From NCBI RefSeq assembly GCF_900609055.1, contig NZ_UXAW01000048.1, forward strand, positions 215,178 through 279,177: a stretch of DNA of 64,000 nt, given 5' to 3'. The stretch's first letter is position 1. Every line of letters begins with the position of its first letter. A program made the position numbers and the translations under genes. The notes under the pieces were generated by a model, which saw nothing but the letters and a program-made list of their open reading frames with translations, made no database searches and had not been told where the DNA came from. Below, piece after piece: positions 27,670 through 37,915 of this stretch. The DNA comes from Pseudogemmobacter humi. GTDB lineage: Bacteria > Pseudomonadota > Alphaproteobacteria > Rhodobacterales > Rhodobacteraceae.

Positions 27670-28572
27670 ATGGCGCGCATGCGCAAAGGCCGCCCGGTCC
27701 ATGGCTGGGTGATTGTAGACAAGCCTGCCGGAATCGGCTCGACCGATGTGGTCAACAAGGTGAAATGGGCCTTCCAGGCGCAGAAGGCGGGCCATGCCGG
27801 CACGCTGGATCCGGACGCGACCGGGGTTCTGGCGGTGGCGCTCGGCGAGGCGACCAAATGCGTGCCGGTGATTGCGGATGCGTTGAAATGCTACCGTTTC
27901 CGGGTGGCTTTCGGTGCGGCGACCGCGAGTGACGACGCGGCGGGGGCGGTGCTGGAGACCAGCGACGCCCGCCCCTCGGACGATGAGATCCGCGCCGCGC
28001 TGGCGGGATTTCGCGGCGAGATCATGCAGGTGCCGCCCCAGGTCTCGGCGGTGAAGGTGGATGGCGAGCGCGCCTATGACCTGGCGCGCGAGGGCGTGGC
28101 GATGGACCTGGCGGCGCGGCCCCTGTGGGTTGAAAGCCTGGAGCTGATTGCCCGGCCCGACGAGGATCACGCTGAACTGGAGATGGTCTGCGGCAAGGGC
28201 GGCTATGTCCGCGCGGTGGCGCGCGACCTTGGCCGGGTGCTCGGCTGTCTCGGCCATGTCTCCTGGCTGCGGCGGGAATGGTCGGGGCCGTTCGAGGCCG
28301 GGCAGGGCGTCACCATGGCGCAGATCGAGGAACTGGCGCGCACGCCGGAGATCGACCGGCTGCTCGCGCCGCTGGAGCTTGGCCTCGCCGATCTGCCCGA
28401 GCTGAAGGCCACGCCCGAAGGAGCGGTGCGGCTGAAGAACGGCAATCCGGGCCAGGTGCTGGGCCATATCCCCTATGGCGACGAAGCCTGGGCCAGCTTT
28501 GATGGCACGGCGCTGGCGCTTGGCCGCTATATGGGCGGCGAACTGCATCCGAGCCGGGTTTTCAACCTCTGA
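27670..28572 (+). CDS. truB: tRNA pseudouridine-55 synthase
   Basis: Makes pseudouridine 55 in the tRNA T arm. 300 residues, with [14 protein letters not shown] near the start and the catalytic aspartate in [16 protein letters not shown] (about residues 38-53). Start ATG 27670, 4 bases after the glycosidase stop. Last gene of the rbfA run. Confidence 0.95.
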   Translation: MARMRKGRPVHGWVIVDKPAGIGSTDVVNKVKWAFQAQKAGHAGTLDPDATGVLAVALGEATKCVPVIADALKCYRFRVAFGAATASDDAAGAVLETSDARPSDDEIRAALAGFRGEIMQVPPQVSAVKVDGERAYDLAREGVAMDLAARPLWVESLELIARPDEDHAELEMVCGKGGYVRAVARDLGRVLGCLGHVSWLRREWSGPFEAGQGVTMAQIEELARTPEIDRLLAPLELGLADLPELKATPEGAVRLKNGNPGQVLGHIPYGDEAWASFDGTALALGRYMGGELHPSRVFNL

Positions 28573-28671
28573 GCCCTGGCAACCTCTGAAGTCCAGGCCC
28601 GCTGAACTCTGGCAGGGGCTGCGGGCGCGCCCCGCAAGGCCGCGGCGGCAGGAACTCTGCCGGCTGATGCC

Positions 28672-29739
28672 TCAGGCGGCCAGCAGCCGGATCTCTGATG
28701 GATCGACGCTGCCGTTCACCTCGGCCAGGACGAAACCGTCCAGCATGATCAGCGAGCCGCTGCCGTCGCCGGTGGGCTGCACGCTGATCGCCGGATCGGG
28801 ATGGGCCGCCGGATCGTAGACCAGCACGATCTGATCCTCGGCGGTGTCGTAATCGCTGATCGTGGCGAAGCCGCCTTCGCCCAGCCATTGCGTCAGGATG
28901 AATTCGTCGGCCCCGCCGCCGCCGTGGCCGTAATCGCCCGCGCCGAGCCAGAGCTGATCGTCGCCCTCGCCGCCGTTGAGGAAATCGGTTTCCGCATCGT
29001 CGCCTTCGGGGAAGGCGCCGTAGAGCGTGTCGTTGCCAGCGCCGCCGTCGAGCGTATCGGCCCCGGCGCCGCCGGTCAGCAGATCGTCGCCCTCGCCCCC
29101 GGCAAGCCAGTCGTCGCCCTCGCCGCCGTAAAGCGTGTCGTTGCCCGAGCCGCCCAGCAGGCTGTCGTTCCCTTCGCCGCCGGTCAGCAGATCGTCACCC
29201 TGGCCGCCGGCAAGCCAGTCGTCGCCGTCGTCGCCCGAAAGCGTATCGTTCCCGTCCTCGCCATACAGGCTGTCGTCGCCTGCGCCGCCCGAGACCAGAT
29301 CGTCGCCCTCGCCGGCATGGACGATATCCGCCCCGCCGCCGCCGCTGATCGTGTCGTCGCCGCCGCGGGCATTGATCTGATCGTCGCCCTCGCCACCCGA
29401 AATCGCATCGCCCGCGCCCGATCCGTCGAGAAGATCATCGCCGCCGGTGCCGTTCAGCGAAACCGGAACCGGGGCCGGACCCGGCAGATCGCTGGTGACG
29501 ATTCCGTCGGTGTTGGGCGCCACCTCGGGCCAGTCATCCTGCGGGAGCGACGGGTCCCCGCCCGCCATATCGACCTCTGGCGAATCGTCCTCATCCAGCA
29601 GATTGCCGCCGGTGAGAGGATCGTCGTCCTCATGGGCGGTGTCACCCGTCTCGTCATGATCTTCTTCCGCGCGGACGGATACGCTCTCGATCATGGCCCC
29701 GGCGAAAAGCGCCCCCAGCAATCCGAACAGGCTCAGCAT
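28672..29739 (-). CDS. RTX-type calcium-binding repeat protein, membrane-anchored or secreted
   Basis: 355 residues from ATG 29739. One hydrophobic helix at the N-terminus ([17 protein letters not shown]), an acidic linker, then about 14 glycine-aspartate RTX nonapeptides (GGxGxDxLx) and a C-terminal domain ([11 protein letters not shown]...). The repeats would fold into a calcium-loaded beta roll. The frame stays open upstream to ATG 29826 and beyond, but codons there include TTA and ATA, rare in this genome, so the shorter start is preferred. No type I secretion genes are near. Confidence 0.75.
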   Translation of the reverse strand: MLSLFGLLGALFAGAMIESVSVRAEEDHDETGDTAHEDDDPLTGGNLLDEDDSPEVDMAGGDPSLPQDDWPEVAPNTDGIVTSDLPGPAPVPVSLNGTGGDDLLDGSGAGDAISGGEGDDQINARGGDDTISGGGGADIVHAGEGDDLVSGGAGDDSLYGEDGNDTLSGDDGDDWLAGGQGDDLLTGGEGNDSLLGGSGNDTLYGGEGDDWLAGGEGDDLLTGGAGADTLDGGAGNDTLYGAFPEGDDAETDFLNGGEGDDQLWLGAGDYGHGGGGADEFILTQWLGEGGFATISDYDTAEDQIVLVYDPAAHPDPAISVQPTGDGSGSLIMLDGFVLAEVNGSVDPSEIRLLAA

Positions 29740-29769
29740 GTGCACCCCCACTTTGCCGCCCCGCAGGCC

Positions 29770-29791
29770 GTTAACTATTTTGCGTGTTAAC
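29770..29791. promoter_or_regulatory. Twin GTTAAC motif upstream of the RTX gene
   Basis: Two GTTAAC hexamers (29770-29775 and 29786-29791) 10 bases apart, in a locally AT-rich stretch 31-52 bases before the RTX start. The pair resembles an operator for a dimeric regulator. Spacing does not match the CtrA consensus. Confidence 0.35.
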
Positions 29792-30050
29792 CATTTGATC
29801 GGCATGCGAAACTTGCCATGTTTCATAGCACGTCCGGCCGCCTTATCAAAGTGTCCCTTTCGGTAAAGTTGTGACAAAAACGACGCAGCGGGTTTCACGG
29901 CCCGCGCCGGGGCAGGGCGGGCGGAAAAGGCTTCCCTTCCCGGTGGTTTCCCCCTATATGCGCGCATCCGCCCCGCCATGGGCGGAACAAGGGCCTTGCT
30001 GGACGACATCCCGGCTCGTGCCGTCTCACGCCAACCTGAAGGAGCATCCG

Positions 30051-30320
30051 ATGTCGATCACCGTCGAAGAAAAAGCCCGCCTGATCAAGGAATACGCCAC
30101 CAAAGCCGGCGACACCGGCTCGCCCGAGGTGCAGGTCGCGATCCTGTCCTCGCGCATCGCGACCCTGACCGAGCATTTCAAGGGCCACAAGAACGACAAC
30201 CATTCGCGCCGCGGCCTTCTGATGCTGGTCGCGCAGCGCCGCAAGCTGCTCGACTACCTCAAGGCGAAAGACGAAGGCCGCTACCAGTCGCTGATCCAGC
30301 GCCTCGGCCTGCGCCGCTGA
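30051..30320 (+). CDS. rpsO: 30S ribosomal protein S15
   Basis: 89 residues, standard S15, with [15 protein letters not shown] and [23 protein letters not shown] 30051 has GAAGGAG upstream. In many bacteria rpsO and pnp are adjacent and cotranscribed; here a terminator and a small opposite-strand gene separate them. Confidence 0.97.
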   Translation: MSITVEEKARLIKEYATKAGDTGSPEVQVAILSSRIATLTEHFKGHKNDNHSRRGLLMLVAQRRKLLDYLKAKDEGRYQSLIQRLGLRR

Positions 30321-30345
30321 GCTTTCAGGCCCGCGCCTGACCAGA

Positions 30346-30376
30346 CGCCCGCGCCCCACCGGCGCGGGCGTTTTGC
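30346..30376 (+). terminator. Intrinsic terminator of rpsO
   Basis: Perfect 10-bp stem CGCCCGCGCC/GGCGCGGGCG around CCACC, followed by TTTT. Confidence 0.9.
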
Positions 30377-30377
30377 G

Positions 30378-30677
30378 TTACCGGCCGCGGCCAGCGGGCA
30401 CATGGGCGAGCAGAACGGCGGGCAGCGCCTTCGCGCGAAAGCCCGAGCGCGCCCAGCCCGCGACCGGCCAGGTCCAGCCGATCTCGCGCGAGCGGCGCGG
30501 GCGCAAAGCGGCCCAGGTCAGCAATGCGCCGGGAATGCCGATGGCAAGGCCGGTCACGCCCGCCCAGAAGAAGGTCCAGACCGAGACATAGCCCATGGCC
30601 AGGCCCGCGATGGTGGCGGCCCCCGCCACGCTGCCGACCCAGATGTGAAGAAGGATCAGACGAAGCCAGGGAATCAT
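30378..30677 (-). CDS. Small two-helix membrane protein
   Basis: 99 residues from ATG 30677: two hydrophobic helices (about 3-28 and 33-53) and a basic tail. I do not recognise it with certainty; it recalls short two-helix proteins of this family. A longer in-frame start at 30938 would run through the pnp leader and is unlikely. Convergent with rpsO, divergent from pnp. Confidence 0.55.
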   Translation of the reverse strand: MIPWLRLILLHIWVGSVAGAATIAGLAMGYVSVWTFFWAGVTGLAIGIPGALLTWAALRPRRSREIGWTWPVAGWARSGFRAKALPAVLLAHVPAGRGR

Positions 30678-30949
30678 TTCAGATCTCCGGTTGTGAGGGA
30701 TACTGCGGAAAAACCCCGCGCCGCGGGCGATGTTCCCTGCCCGGCCGGGGCTGGCGAAGCTCCGCCGATCCGGCGCTGTCCGAATCTCCGGCTTTCCAAA
30801 CCTCCTGTTTTCCTGTATGGCCCCGCCCCATCTGAGACGTGACGCCCCTGGCCCCGGGCACATGCGAAGGATTGGGGCGGCGGCAATGGGGCCGCCAGAC
30901 AACGGAAGACCCGAGCCAAGGGGCCGGAGAGCTTCCAAGAGGAAAACGG
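30678..30949 (+). promoter_or_regulatory. pnp upstream region with leader hairpin
   Basis: About 270 bases hold the pnp promoter and leader. GGCGGC (30876-30881) pairs with GCCGCC (30891-30896). In enterobacteria the pnp leader folds into an RNase III target for autoregulation; whether this hairpin serves that role is inference. No convincing gene is seen. Confidence 0.4.
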
Positions 30950-33094
30950 ATGTTCAATATTTCCAGGAAGTCGATCCAGTGGGGCAATGAGACGCTCACG
31001 CTGGAAACCGGCAAGGTTGCCCGCCAGGCGGACGGTTCGGTCGTCGCCACCCTGGGCGAAACCCAGGTCATGGCCAGCGTGACCTTCGCCAAATCGGCGA
31101 AAGAGGGTCAGGATTTCTTCCCCCTGACCGTGCATTATCAGGAAAAATACTACGCCGCCGGCAAGATCCCCGGCGGTTTCTTCAAGCGCGAGGCCCGGCC
31201 CTCGGAAAAGGAAACCCTGGTTTCCCGCCTGATCGACCGGCCCTGCCGCCCGCTGTTCGTCGAGGGTTTCCGCAACGAAGTCCTCGTCATGGCGACCGTG
31301 CTGTCGTGCGACCTGGTGAATGACCCCGACATCGTGGCGATGATCGCGGCCTCGGCGGCGCTGACCATCTCGGGCGTGCCGTTCATGGGGCCGATCGGCG
31401 CCGCGCGCGTGGGTTTCGCCAACGGCCAGTATGTGCTGAACCCGGCCATGGACGACATGACCCAGCTTCGCAACAACCCCGAGCAGCGGCTCGATCTGGT
31501 TGTCGCCGGCACCAAAGACGCCGTGATGATGGTCGAATCGGAAGCCTATGAGCTGACCGAAGAGGAAATGCTCGGCGCGGTGAAATTCGGCCATGCGGCG
31601 ATGCAGCCGGTGATCGACCTGATCATCGACCTCGCGGAAACCGCCGCGAAAGAGCCGTTCGACTATGTGCCGGCCGACATCTCGGCGCTTTACGGCCGGG
31701 TGAAGGCCGTGGGCGAGGCGCAGATGCGCGCCGCCTTCGCGATCCGCAACAAGCAGGAACGCACCAATGCGATCTCGGCTGCCGTCGCCGCGATCAAAGA
31801 GGCGGTCTCGGAAGAGGACCGCGCCGACAAGACCCTCGGCTCGGCGATCAAGAAGCTGGAATCCTCGATCCTGCGCGGCGACGTGGTGTCGAACGGCATC
31901 CGCATCGACGGGCGCGACACCAAAACCGTCCGCCCGATCGTCGCGGAAACCGGCGTTCTGCCGCGCGCCCACGGCTCGGCCCTGTTCACCCGCGGGGAAA
32001 CCCAGGGTCTGGTCGTCACCACGCTGGGCACCGGCGAGGATGAGCAGATCATCGACGCGCTGAACGGCAACTACCGCTCGAACTTCCTGCTGCACTACAA
32101 CTTCCCGCCCTATTCGGTCGGCGAAGTGGGCCGTGTCGGCAGCCCCGGCCGCCGCGAGATCGGCCATGGCAAGCTGGCCTGGCGCGCGTTGCAGGCGGTG
32201 CTGCCTGCCGCCACGGACTTCCCCTACACCATCCGCGTGGTGTCCGAGATCACCGAATCGAACGGCTCGTCCTCGATGGCGTCGGTCTGCGGCGGCTCGC
32301 TTTCCATGATGGATGCGGGCGTGCCGCTGAAGGCGCCGGTCGCGGGCGTGGCCATGGGCCTGATCCTGGAAGACGATGGCAAATGGGCCGTGCTGACCGA
32401 CATCCTCGGCGACGAGGATCACCTCGGCGACATGGACTTCAAGGTCGCGGGCACCGAGGCCGGGATCACCTCGCTCCAGATGGACATCAAGGTCGCGGGC
32501 ATCACCCCCGAGATCATGGAGCAGGCGCTGGCCCAGGCCAAAGACGGCCGGATGCATATCCTGGCCGAGATGAACAAGGCGCTGTCGGCGCCGCAGGGCT
32601 TCTCGGAATATGCGCCGAAGATCGAGACCATGTCGATCCCGACCGACAAGATCCGCGAAGTGATCGGCTCGGGCGGCAAGGTCATCCGCGAGATCGTCGA
32701 GGTCTCGGGCGCCAAGGTCGACATCAACGACGATGGCATGATCAAGATCGCCTCGAACGACGCGAATGCGATCAAACGGGCCTATGACATGATCTGGTCG
32801 ATCGTGGCAGAGCCGGAAGAAGGCCAGATCTACACCGGCAAAGTGGTGAAACTGGTCGATTTCGGCGCCTTCGTGAACTTCTTCGGCAAGCGCGACGGTC
32901 TGGTCCATGTGTCGCAGATCGCCAGCAAGCGCCTGAACCATCCGAACGAGATCCTCAAGGAAGGCCAGGAAGTGAAGGTCAAGCTGCTCGGCTTCGATGA
33001 TCGCGGCAAGGTGCGCCTCGGCATGAAGATGGTCGATCAGGAGACCGGGGCGGAAATCGCCCCCGAGAAGAAAGAAGAATCGGCCGAAGGCTGA
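30950..33094 (+). CDS. pnp: Polyribonucleotide nucleotidyltransferase (PNPase)
   Basis: 3'-5' phosphorolytic exonuclease and degradosome component. 714 residues with two RNase PH-like halves (e.g. [22 protein letters not shown] and [20 protein letters not shown]), a KH domain around [15 protein letters not shown], and an S1 domain from [20 protein letters not shown] to the end. ATG 30950 follows an AAGAGGAAAA ribosome site. A long hairpin terminator follows. Confidence 0.97.
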   Translation: MFNISRKSIQWGNETLTLETGKVARQADGSVVATLGETQVMASVTFAKSAKEGQDFFPLTVHYQEKYYAAGKIPGGFFKREARPSEKETLVSRLIDRPCRPLFVEGFRNEVLVMATVLSCDLVNDPDIVAMIAASAALTISGVPFMGPIGAARVGFANGQYVLNPAMDDMTQLRNNPEQRLDLVVAGTKDAVMMVESEAYELTEEEMLGAVKFGHAAMQPVIDLIIDLAETAAKEPFDYVPADISALYGRVKAVGEAQMRAAFAIRNKQERTNAISAAVAAIKEAVSEEDRADKTLGSAIKKLESSILRGDVVSNGIRIDGRDTKTVRPIVAETGVLPRAHGSALFTRGETQGLVVTTLGTGEDEQIIDALNGNYRSNFLLHYNFPPYSVGEVGRVGSPGRREIGHGKLAWRALQAVLPAATDFPYTIRVVSEITESNGSSSMASVCGGSLSMMDAGVPLKAPVAGVAMGLILEDDGKWAVLTDILGDEDHLGDMDFKVAGTEAGITSLQMDIKVAGITPEIMEQALAQAKDGRMHILAEMNKALSAPQGFSEYAPKIETMSIPTDKIREVIGSGGKVIREIVEVSGAKVDINDDGMIKIASNDANAIKRAYDMIWSIVAEPEEGQIYTGKVVKLVDFGAFVNFFGKRDGLVHVSQIASKRLNHPNEILKEGQEVKVKLLGFDDRGKVRLGMKMVDQETGAEIAPEKKEESAEG

Positions 33095-33109
33095 TCCCTT
33101 TCCCTGCGT

Positions 33110-33145
33110 ATGATAAGGCCCCGGCATCGTCCGGGGCCTTATCAT
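33110..33145 (+). terminator. Terminator hairpin of pnp
   Basis: Perfect 15-bp inverted repeat, arms 33110-33124 and 33131-33145 (ATGATAAGGCCCCGG and its complement) with loop CATCGT, 16 bases after the stop. The T-run is short. Confidence 0.75.
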
Positions 33146-33329
33146 TGGCGGCGCCGGCTCAACTTTTCCGCGAATTTTGCTCCATTTCATGCCGATTTCA
33201 CTGATGGCCTGGCGAAGTTCTGCCTGGGCGAAGATTCGTGGGCTTGCATCGGGAACCGATCCGTTGAATTTGGCTCACCAAGCCCTGGCGGACGACCGGG
33301 GCAGAAGAAACAGCACGGAACGAGCCCGT

Positions 33330-33875
33330 ATGACATTCCTTTCCGCAAGCGCCGTTCTTCGGCGCCTTGGCCTTCTTTGTGCCGCTCTTGCCCTCTCGGC
33401 CTGCGTCTCGCAGATCCCGGTCGAGGAGCCGCTGTCCTATGACAGCCTGGACCCCGCCCGCCAGGAGATGGCGCTGCTGGAGGCGAAGACGAAACAGTCG
33501 AAAGGGCAGCGGGTCTGGTGCGTGCCTTTCGCCCGCACCGCGAGCGGTGTCGAGATCAAGGGCGATGCGAAAACCTGGTGGAAGTCGGCGGCCGGCAGCT
33601 ATGCGCGCGGCGACGAGCCCCGCGTCGGCGCGGTCATGGCCTTCGCCGCGACCAGGAAAATGTCGCGCGGCCATGTCGCCGTGGTCTCGGAAGTGGTCTC
33701 CGACCGCGAGATCAGGATCAACCACGCCAACTGGGTCCGCAACAAGGTCCAGATGAACATGACGGTGATCGACATTTCGGCAAAGAACGACTGGAGCTCG
33801 GTCCGCGTCGAGCGCAATGCGGGCGAGATGGGCACCGGCAGCTATCCGGTCAGCGGTTTCATCTATCCGAACTGA
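33330..33875 (+). CDS. CHAP-domain lipoprotein
   Basis: 181 residues from ATG 33330: a lipobox LSAC (C25) then a CHAP-like papain fold. The catalytic pair is likely C64 in RVWCVPFAR and H115 in RGHVAVVSEV. CHAP proteins cleave peptidoglycan peptides; an outer-membrane-anchored wall amidase is inferred. An upstream in-frame ATG at 33177 adds residues unlike a signal sequence. Convergent with the peroxiredoxin gene. Confidence 0.8.
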   Translation: MTFLSASAVLRRLGLLCAALALSACVSQIPVEEPLSYDSLDPARQEMALLEAKTKQSKGQRVWCVPFARTASGVEIKGDAKTWWKSAAGSYARGDEPRVGAVMAFAATRKMSRGHVAVVSEVVSDREIRINHANWVRNKVQMNMTVIDISAKNDWSSVRVERNAGEMGTGSYPVSGFIYPN

Positions 33876-33912
33876 TCCGCGCCCGTCAGGGAACGAAATC
33901 CGGGAATGAAAA

Positions 33913-33937
33913 AAGGGGAGGCCGCCGGCCTCCCCTT
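33913..33937 (-). terminator. Intrinsic terminator of the peroxiredoxin gene
   Basis: 11-bp stem AAGGGGAGGCC/GGCCTCCCCTT around GCC; the minus strand continues TTTTTTCATT, a good U-tract. It could also stop plus-strand transcription from the CHAP gene. Confidence 0.85.
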
Positions 33938-33956
33938 CGTCTTTCCTGTGCCGGGC

Positions 33957-34613
33957 TCAGGCCGGGTCTTTGGCAAAGCGCAGATAGGGCAGTTTGATGT
34001 CGAGCGGCCCGAACTTCTCTTCGGCCTGTTCGTTGTTCAGCGCCAGCGCGACGATCACGTCCTGGCCGGGCTGCCAGTTGGCCGGGGTGGCCAGCGGCAC
34101 GCCGTCGGTCTTCCGCACCGCATCCAGCGCGCGCAGGATCTCGGCGAAGTTGCGGCCGACCGACATCGGATAGGTCATGGTCAGGCGGACCTTCTTGTCC
34201 GGCCCGATGATATAGACGGTGCGCACCGTGGCCGAATGGGCGGGCGTGCGGCCCTCGTTCGGCAGGTAATAGTCGGCGGGCAGCATGTCATAGGCTTTGG
34301 CGACCGTAAGCGAGGTGTCGTCGATGATCGGGAAATCCGCGGGCGAGCCGCCGAAAGCCTCGATATCGCGCTTCCATTTCTCGTGGTCGGCCTTGCCGTC
34401 GACCGAGACGCCGATCACTTTGGTGCCGCGCTTCTGCCATTCCTGGGCCAGCTGCGCCACGGCGGCGAATTCGGTGGTGCAGACCGGGGTGAAGTCGCGC
34501 GGATGGCTGAAGATGATGCCGTAGCTGTCGCCCAGCCAGTCGTGGAAGCGGATGGTGCCTGCGGTCGAATCGGCGGTGAAATCGGGTGCGGTGTCGTTGA
34601 TACGGACGGACAT
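33957..34613 (-). CDS. 1-Cys peroxiredoxin (Prx6 type)
   Basis: Thiol peroxidase, 218 residues. The peroxidatic cysteine C45 is in the signature FTPVCTTE; I see no other cysteine, so the enzyme is of the 1-Cys Prx6 kind. The C-terminal extension (NWQPGQDVIVALALNNEQAEEKFGP) is typical of this subgroup. The region upstream has an imperfect TCGCT..AGCGA inverted repeat that might be regulatory. Confidence 0.93.
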   Translation of the reverse strand: MSVRINDTAPDFTADSTAGTIRFHDWLGDSYGIIFSHPRDFTPVCTTEFAAVAQLAQEWQKRGTKVIGVSVDGKADHEKWKRDIEAFGGSPADFPIIDDTSLTVAKAYDMLPADYYLPNEGRTPAHSATVRTVYIIGPDKKVRLTMTYPMSVGRNFAEILRALDAVRKTDGVPLATPANWQPGQDVIVALALNNEQAEEKFGPLDIKLPYLRFAKDPA

Positions 34614-34853
34614 GCGGATCTCCTTGGAATCGCTGTATCCGAATTAGCGATAACGGGAGGATATTTCATCCCCCCCGGCGGTTTCTGATGTAAATGAGAA
34701 CGGCTTTCCTGCCCGAAAGGTCCACCGCGGAAGCCTGTTCCTGCCGCGGGCGGGGCTGACAGGCGAAAATCGGCCGCCCCGCGCCTGGGGGTTGCGCCGG
34801 AGCTGCCGGAGCGGCTAGTTTTGATCAAATTACCCCGGATTTCGAGGCGCATC

Positions 34854-36299
34854 ATGATCGTCAGACGAGAGTTCTACATCGGCGGCCAGTGGGTCGCCCC
34901 GGCCCAGGCCCGCGATTGCCAGGTGATCGACCCTTCGACGGAAGAGCCCTGCGCGGTGATCAGTCTCGGCAGCAAGGCCGACACCGACCGCGCCGTCGCC
35001 GCAGCCAGGGCCGCGCTGCCCGGCTGGCGCGCGACGCCCCCCGCGGAACGCGCGCGGCTGGTCGCGCGCATCCTCGATCAATACGAGGCGCGCAAACAGG
35101 AATTCGCCGGGGCGATTTCTCTTGAGATGGGCGCCCCCATCGACTTCGCTCTGGCCGAACAGGCGCCCTGCCTGCCCTGGCATACGTCGAATTTCCTGAG
35201 GGCTTTCGGGCGGATCGAATGGATCCGCCCTCTGGGCGATCACGCCCCCGGCGCCGCGATCGCGCTGGAACCGATCGGCGTGGTCGGGCTGATCACGCCC
35301 TGGAACTGGCCGGTGAACCAGATCGCGCTCAAGGCGATCCCGGCAATGCTGGCGGGCTGCACCTGCGTGCTGAAACCCTCGGAAGAGGCGCCGCTCGATG
35401 CGATGCTCTTTGCGGAATTCTGTCATGACGCGGGCATTCCGCCGGGCGTCTTCAACCTGGTGAACGGCGATGGCGCCGGAGTGGGGACGCAGCTTTCCAC
35501 CCACCCGGATGTCGAGATGATCTCCTTCACCGGCTCGACCCGCGCCGGGCGGGCGATCTCGAAAGCGGCGGCGGACACGCTGAAGCGGGTGACGCTGGAA
35601 CTGGGCGGCAAGGGGGCGAATCTTCTGTTCGCCGATGCGAGGCCGGATGCGGTGCGCTGGTCGGTCGCGCGGATGATGGAGAACTCGGGCCAGAGCTGCA
35701 ACGCGCCCTCGCGCCTGCTGGTCGAGCGCCCGGTCTATGAGCGCGTGGTGGCCGAGGCGGCCGCGCTGGCCGCGGCGGTCCGGGTCGGCCCGGCGTCTGA
35801 GCCGGGAGAGCACATCGGCCCGGTGGTGAACAAGCGCCAGTGGGACCAGATCCAGGCCTATATTCAGAAGGGCATCGATGAGGGCGCGCGCCTCGTCGCC
35901 GGCGGCCCGGGCCTGCCTGAGGGCTTCAACCGCGGCTTCTATGTCAAGCCGACGGTGTTTGCCGATGTGAAACCCGGCATGACCATCGAGCGCGAGGAAA
36001 TCTTCGGCCCGGTGCTGTCGATCCTTCCGTTCGACACCGAGGACGAGGCCATCGCCATCGCCAACGACACGCCTTACGGGCTGACCAACTACGTTCAGAC
36101 CGAAGACCGCGCCCGCGCCAACCGGCTGTCGCGCGCGCTGGTGGCGGGGATGATCGAGATGAACGGCCAGCCGCGCGGCGCCGGGGTGTTCTTCGGCGGC
36201 GTCAAACAATCCGGCCGCGCGCGCGAGGGCGGCATCTGGGGGATCGAGGAGTTTCTCGAACCGAAAGCCATCTCGGGATACGACTTCTCGCCGGACTGA
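34854..36299 (+). CDS. Aldehyde dehydrogenase family protein
   Basis: NAD(P)-dependent aldehyde oxidation. 481 residues from ATG 34854 with the NAD site TPWNWPVNQ and FTGSTRAGRAI, catalytic E249 in LELGGK, nucleophile C282 in GQSCNAPSR and the EEIFGPVLSI loop. Substrate unknown. Last conserved gene before the accessory island: a truncated repeat and an IS66 fragment follow directly. Confidence 0.9.
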   Translation: MIVRREFYIGGQWVAPAQARDCQVIDPSTEEPCAVISLGSKADTDRAVAAARAALPGWRATPPAERARLVARILDQYEARKQEFAGAISLEMGAPIDFALAEQAPCLPWHTSNFLRAFGRIEWIRPLGDHAPGAAIALEPIGVVGLITPWNWPVNQIALKAIPAMLAGCTCVLKPSEEAPLDAMLFAEFCHDAGIPPGVFNLVNGDGAGVGTQLSTHPDVEMISFTGSTRAGRAISKAAADTLKRVTLELGGKGANLLFADARPDAVRWSVARMMENSGQSCNAPSRLLVERPVYERVVAEAAALAAAVRVGPASEPGEHIGPVVNKRQWDQIQAYIQKGIDEGARLVAGGPGLPEGFNRGFYVKPTVFADVKPGMTIEREEIFGPVLSILPFDTEDEAIAIANDTPYGLTNYVQTEDRARANRLSRALVAGMIEMNGQPRGAGVFFGGVKQSGRAREGGIWGIEEFLEPKAISGYDFSPD

Positions 36300-36325
36300 A
36301 CGGCCCGGCCCCAGGGCCGGTCTTT

Positions 36326-36357
36326 GCCTCCGGCGGTGATATTTGGGGCACTGACGG
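36326..36357. repeat. Family B element, copy 4 (truncated)
   Basis: Divergent copy starting GCCTCCGGCGGTGATATTT; the usual GTGAAAG tail is missing and the sequence passes into IS66-derived DNA. It forms the left edge of the polysaccharide island. Confidence 0.6.
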
Positions 36358-36397
36358 TCTTTCTGTTTTAGGCCGATGCGGTGGGACGGTTCCCGCT

Positions 36398-36946
36398 GTG
36401 AAGGACGTGCTTGACGGAGCCTCGACCCGTTTCCTGGCTACCGATGGACATGGTGGCTACAATCAGCTGTTCCGGAAGCCTGGCACGAACGAAGGGATGT
36501 ATTCCGCCCGGTGCTGGGCCCATGCGCGGCGGAAATTCTTCGAGACCTGTCTTGCAACGAAGAGCCCGCAGGCGAACAAGATCGTCAAGCTGATCCGGAA
36601 AATGTATGCCGTTGAAAAAGCCGCGCGCGGTCTGCCGCCGGAAGAGCGCGAGAAGCTGCGTCAGGAAAAATCGCGGCCTGCTCTGACCGGGATCCGCACC
36701 GAGCTCGAAAGGAACGCACCCAAAGCCTCTGGATTGATGAAGCAGGCGATCAACTACACGCTGAAGGCGTTTGATGCGCTCCAGCAGTTTATTTTCGACG
36801 GCCGGATCGAAATCGAAACCAATGCGGTCGAGCGCTGTATCCGCAGCATCGCCTTGACCAAAAAGAACTCGCTCTTTGCCGGAAACCATCAGGCGGCAAA
36901 GGTTTGGGCGATCTTGTATCGACCCAGCGGAATCTGCTCATGTTAA
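36398..36946 (+). pseudogene. IS66-family transposase fragment (C-terminal part)
   Basis: 182 codons that read as the second half of an IS66 TnpC transposase: FLATDGHGGYNQLF, ARCWAHARRKFFE, and NAVERCIRSIALTKKNSLFAGN..AAKVWAIL. The N-terminal half, the TnpA/TnpB genes and the end of the protein (after WAILY) are missing; a foreign tail of 7-8 codons runs to the stop. A decayed insertion sequence at the edge of the island. Confidence 0.85.
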
Positions 36947-36995
36947 CCGGCGCATATCCTTGCGGAGGCCAGCGGCAGGGCGTTCGGCCGGATGA

Positions 36996-37898
36996 TCACC
37001 AGGTCCATGTCAGGGCGACCCCGGCGATGGGGCCGGAATGGCGCCTGTCGATGCGGGTGGAGGAATGCTTCTGATAGCCGACATGAAGATCGAGGCTGAC
37101 ATTGGGGGAGAGCCGGATTTCCGGCCCCACCATCAGGCTCAGGCGATGATCCTTGCGGCCACCCTCGTGATAGAGCCGCCGGAAACCGTTCGCCCGCACG
37201 GCGATGGCCAGATCATCGGAGAGATGCTGGCGGGCGATCAGCCGCAACCCGGTCTCGGAATGGCTGTGGATATCGTCATCCGCATGGCGCCAGTCGGTGT
37301 AGACGGTCACCAGCCCGCTGAAACGCTGTGACGCATCACGCCAGAACCACGACATATCCGCCATCAGCTCCCATTGGTCGAACCCCGTGAATCTCGCGTC
37401 GTTCTGATCGCGGTATCCGGCCCTGACCCGCCATTGCACCGCATTGCCGGGCCGGAAGGTGGTCCGCACCGCCGCCGCAGCCCGAACCCGGGAAAAGACA
37501 TGCTCGGTCCCGTCGCGGGCCACCGTGGCCTCAAGCCGGTAGCGCAGTTGCCGGCGCCCGTTCCCGCCCAGGGCCAGGCGATATTCATAGGCCAGATCAA
37601 GGTGCTGCCGGTCGGCGCTCCGGGCCTCGGGGAACTGCTCGACGGTCAGCCCGAAGGACAGAAGATCCGACCGGCCCGGCGCCAGCTTACGGGCACGCTC
37701 TGCCGAGATACCGGCGCCGAGCCGCATCGAGAGGCCGGAGACCCCGCCCGTGCCGTCATCCATGTCGGCAGCCGCGCGCCCGACTTCGAAAACGGCGGAG
37801 CGGGTCCAGTCCCCCTGCTCGGCCCATGCCTGGGTGTGCAGCCCCAGGAGCCCCAGGACCACCAGCAGCGCGGCCGCCAGCCGCACCGGGCGAGACAT
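36996..37898 (-). CDS. Predicted outer-membrane beta-barrel protein of the polysaccharide operon
   Basis: 300 residues from ATG 37898 (or GTG 37919, overlapping the synthase stop). A signal peptide (MSRPVRLAAALLVVLGLLGLH...AWA) is followed by alternating hydrophobic/polar strands, such as LDLAYEYRLALGG, QLRYRLEATVA, AVQWRVRAGYRDQ, LDLHVGYQKHS and a final GVALTWTW with an aromatic terminus, as in outer-membrane barrels. It is last in the operon. By analogy with BcsC/AlgE-type secretins, it may export the polymer; I see no TPR part. Confidence 0.65.
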   Translation of the reverse strand: MSRPVRLAAALLVVLGLLGLHTQAWAEQGDWTRSAVFEVGRAAADMDDGTGGVSGLSMRLGAGISAERARKLAPGRSDLLSFGLTVEQFPEARSADRQHLDLAYEYRLALGGNGRRQLRYRLEATVARDGTEHVFSRVRAAAAVRTTFRPGNAVQWRVRAGYRDQNDARFTGFDQWELMADMSWFWRDASQRFSGLVTVYTDWRHADDDIHSHSETGLRLIARQHLSDDLAIAVRANGFRRLYHEGGRKDHRLSLMVGPEIRLSPNVSLDLHVGYQKHSSTRIDRRHSGPIAGVALTWTW

Positions 37899-37915
37899 CG
37901 ATGATCCATGTCGCG

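Noticed and set aside
29770..29791. CtrA box (TTAA-N7-TTAA) before the RTX gene
   Set aside because: The spacing between TTAA cores is 12, not 7 bases.
30674..33190. 838-codon open frame opposite pnp
   Set aside because: Antisense to a certain gene; arginine/histidine-rich composition typical of a GC-driven shadow frame.
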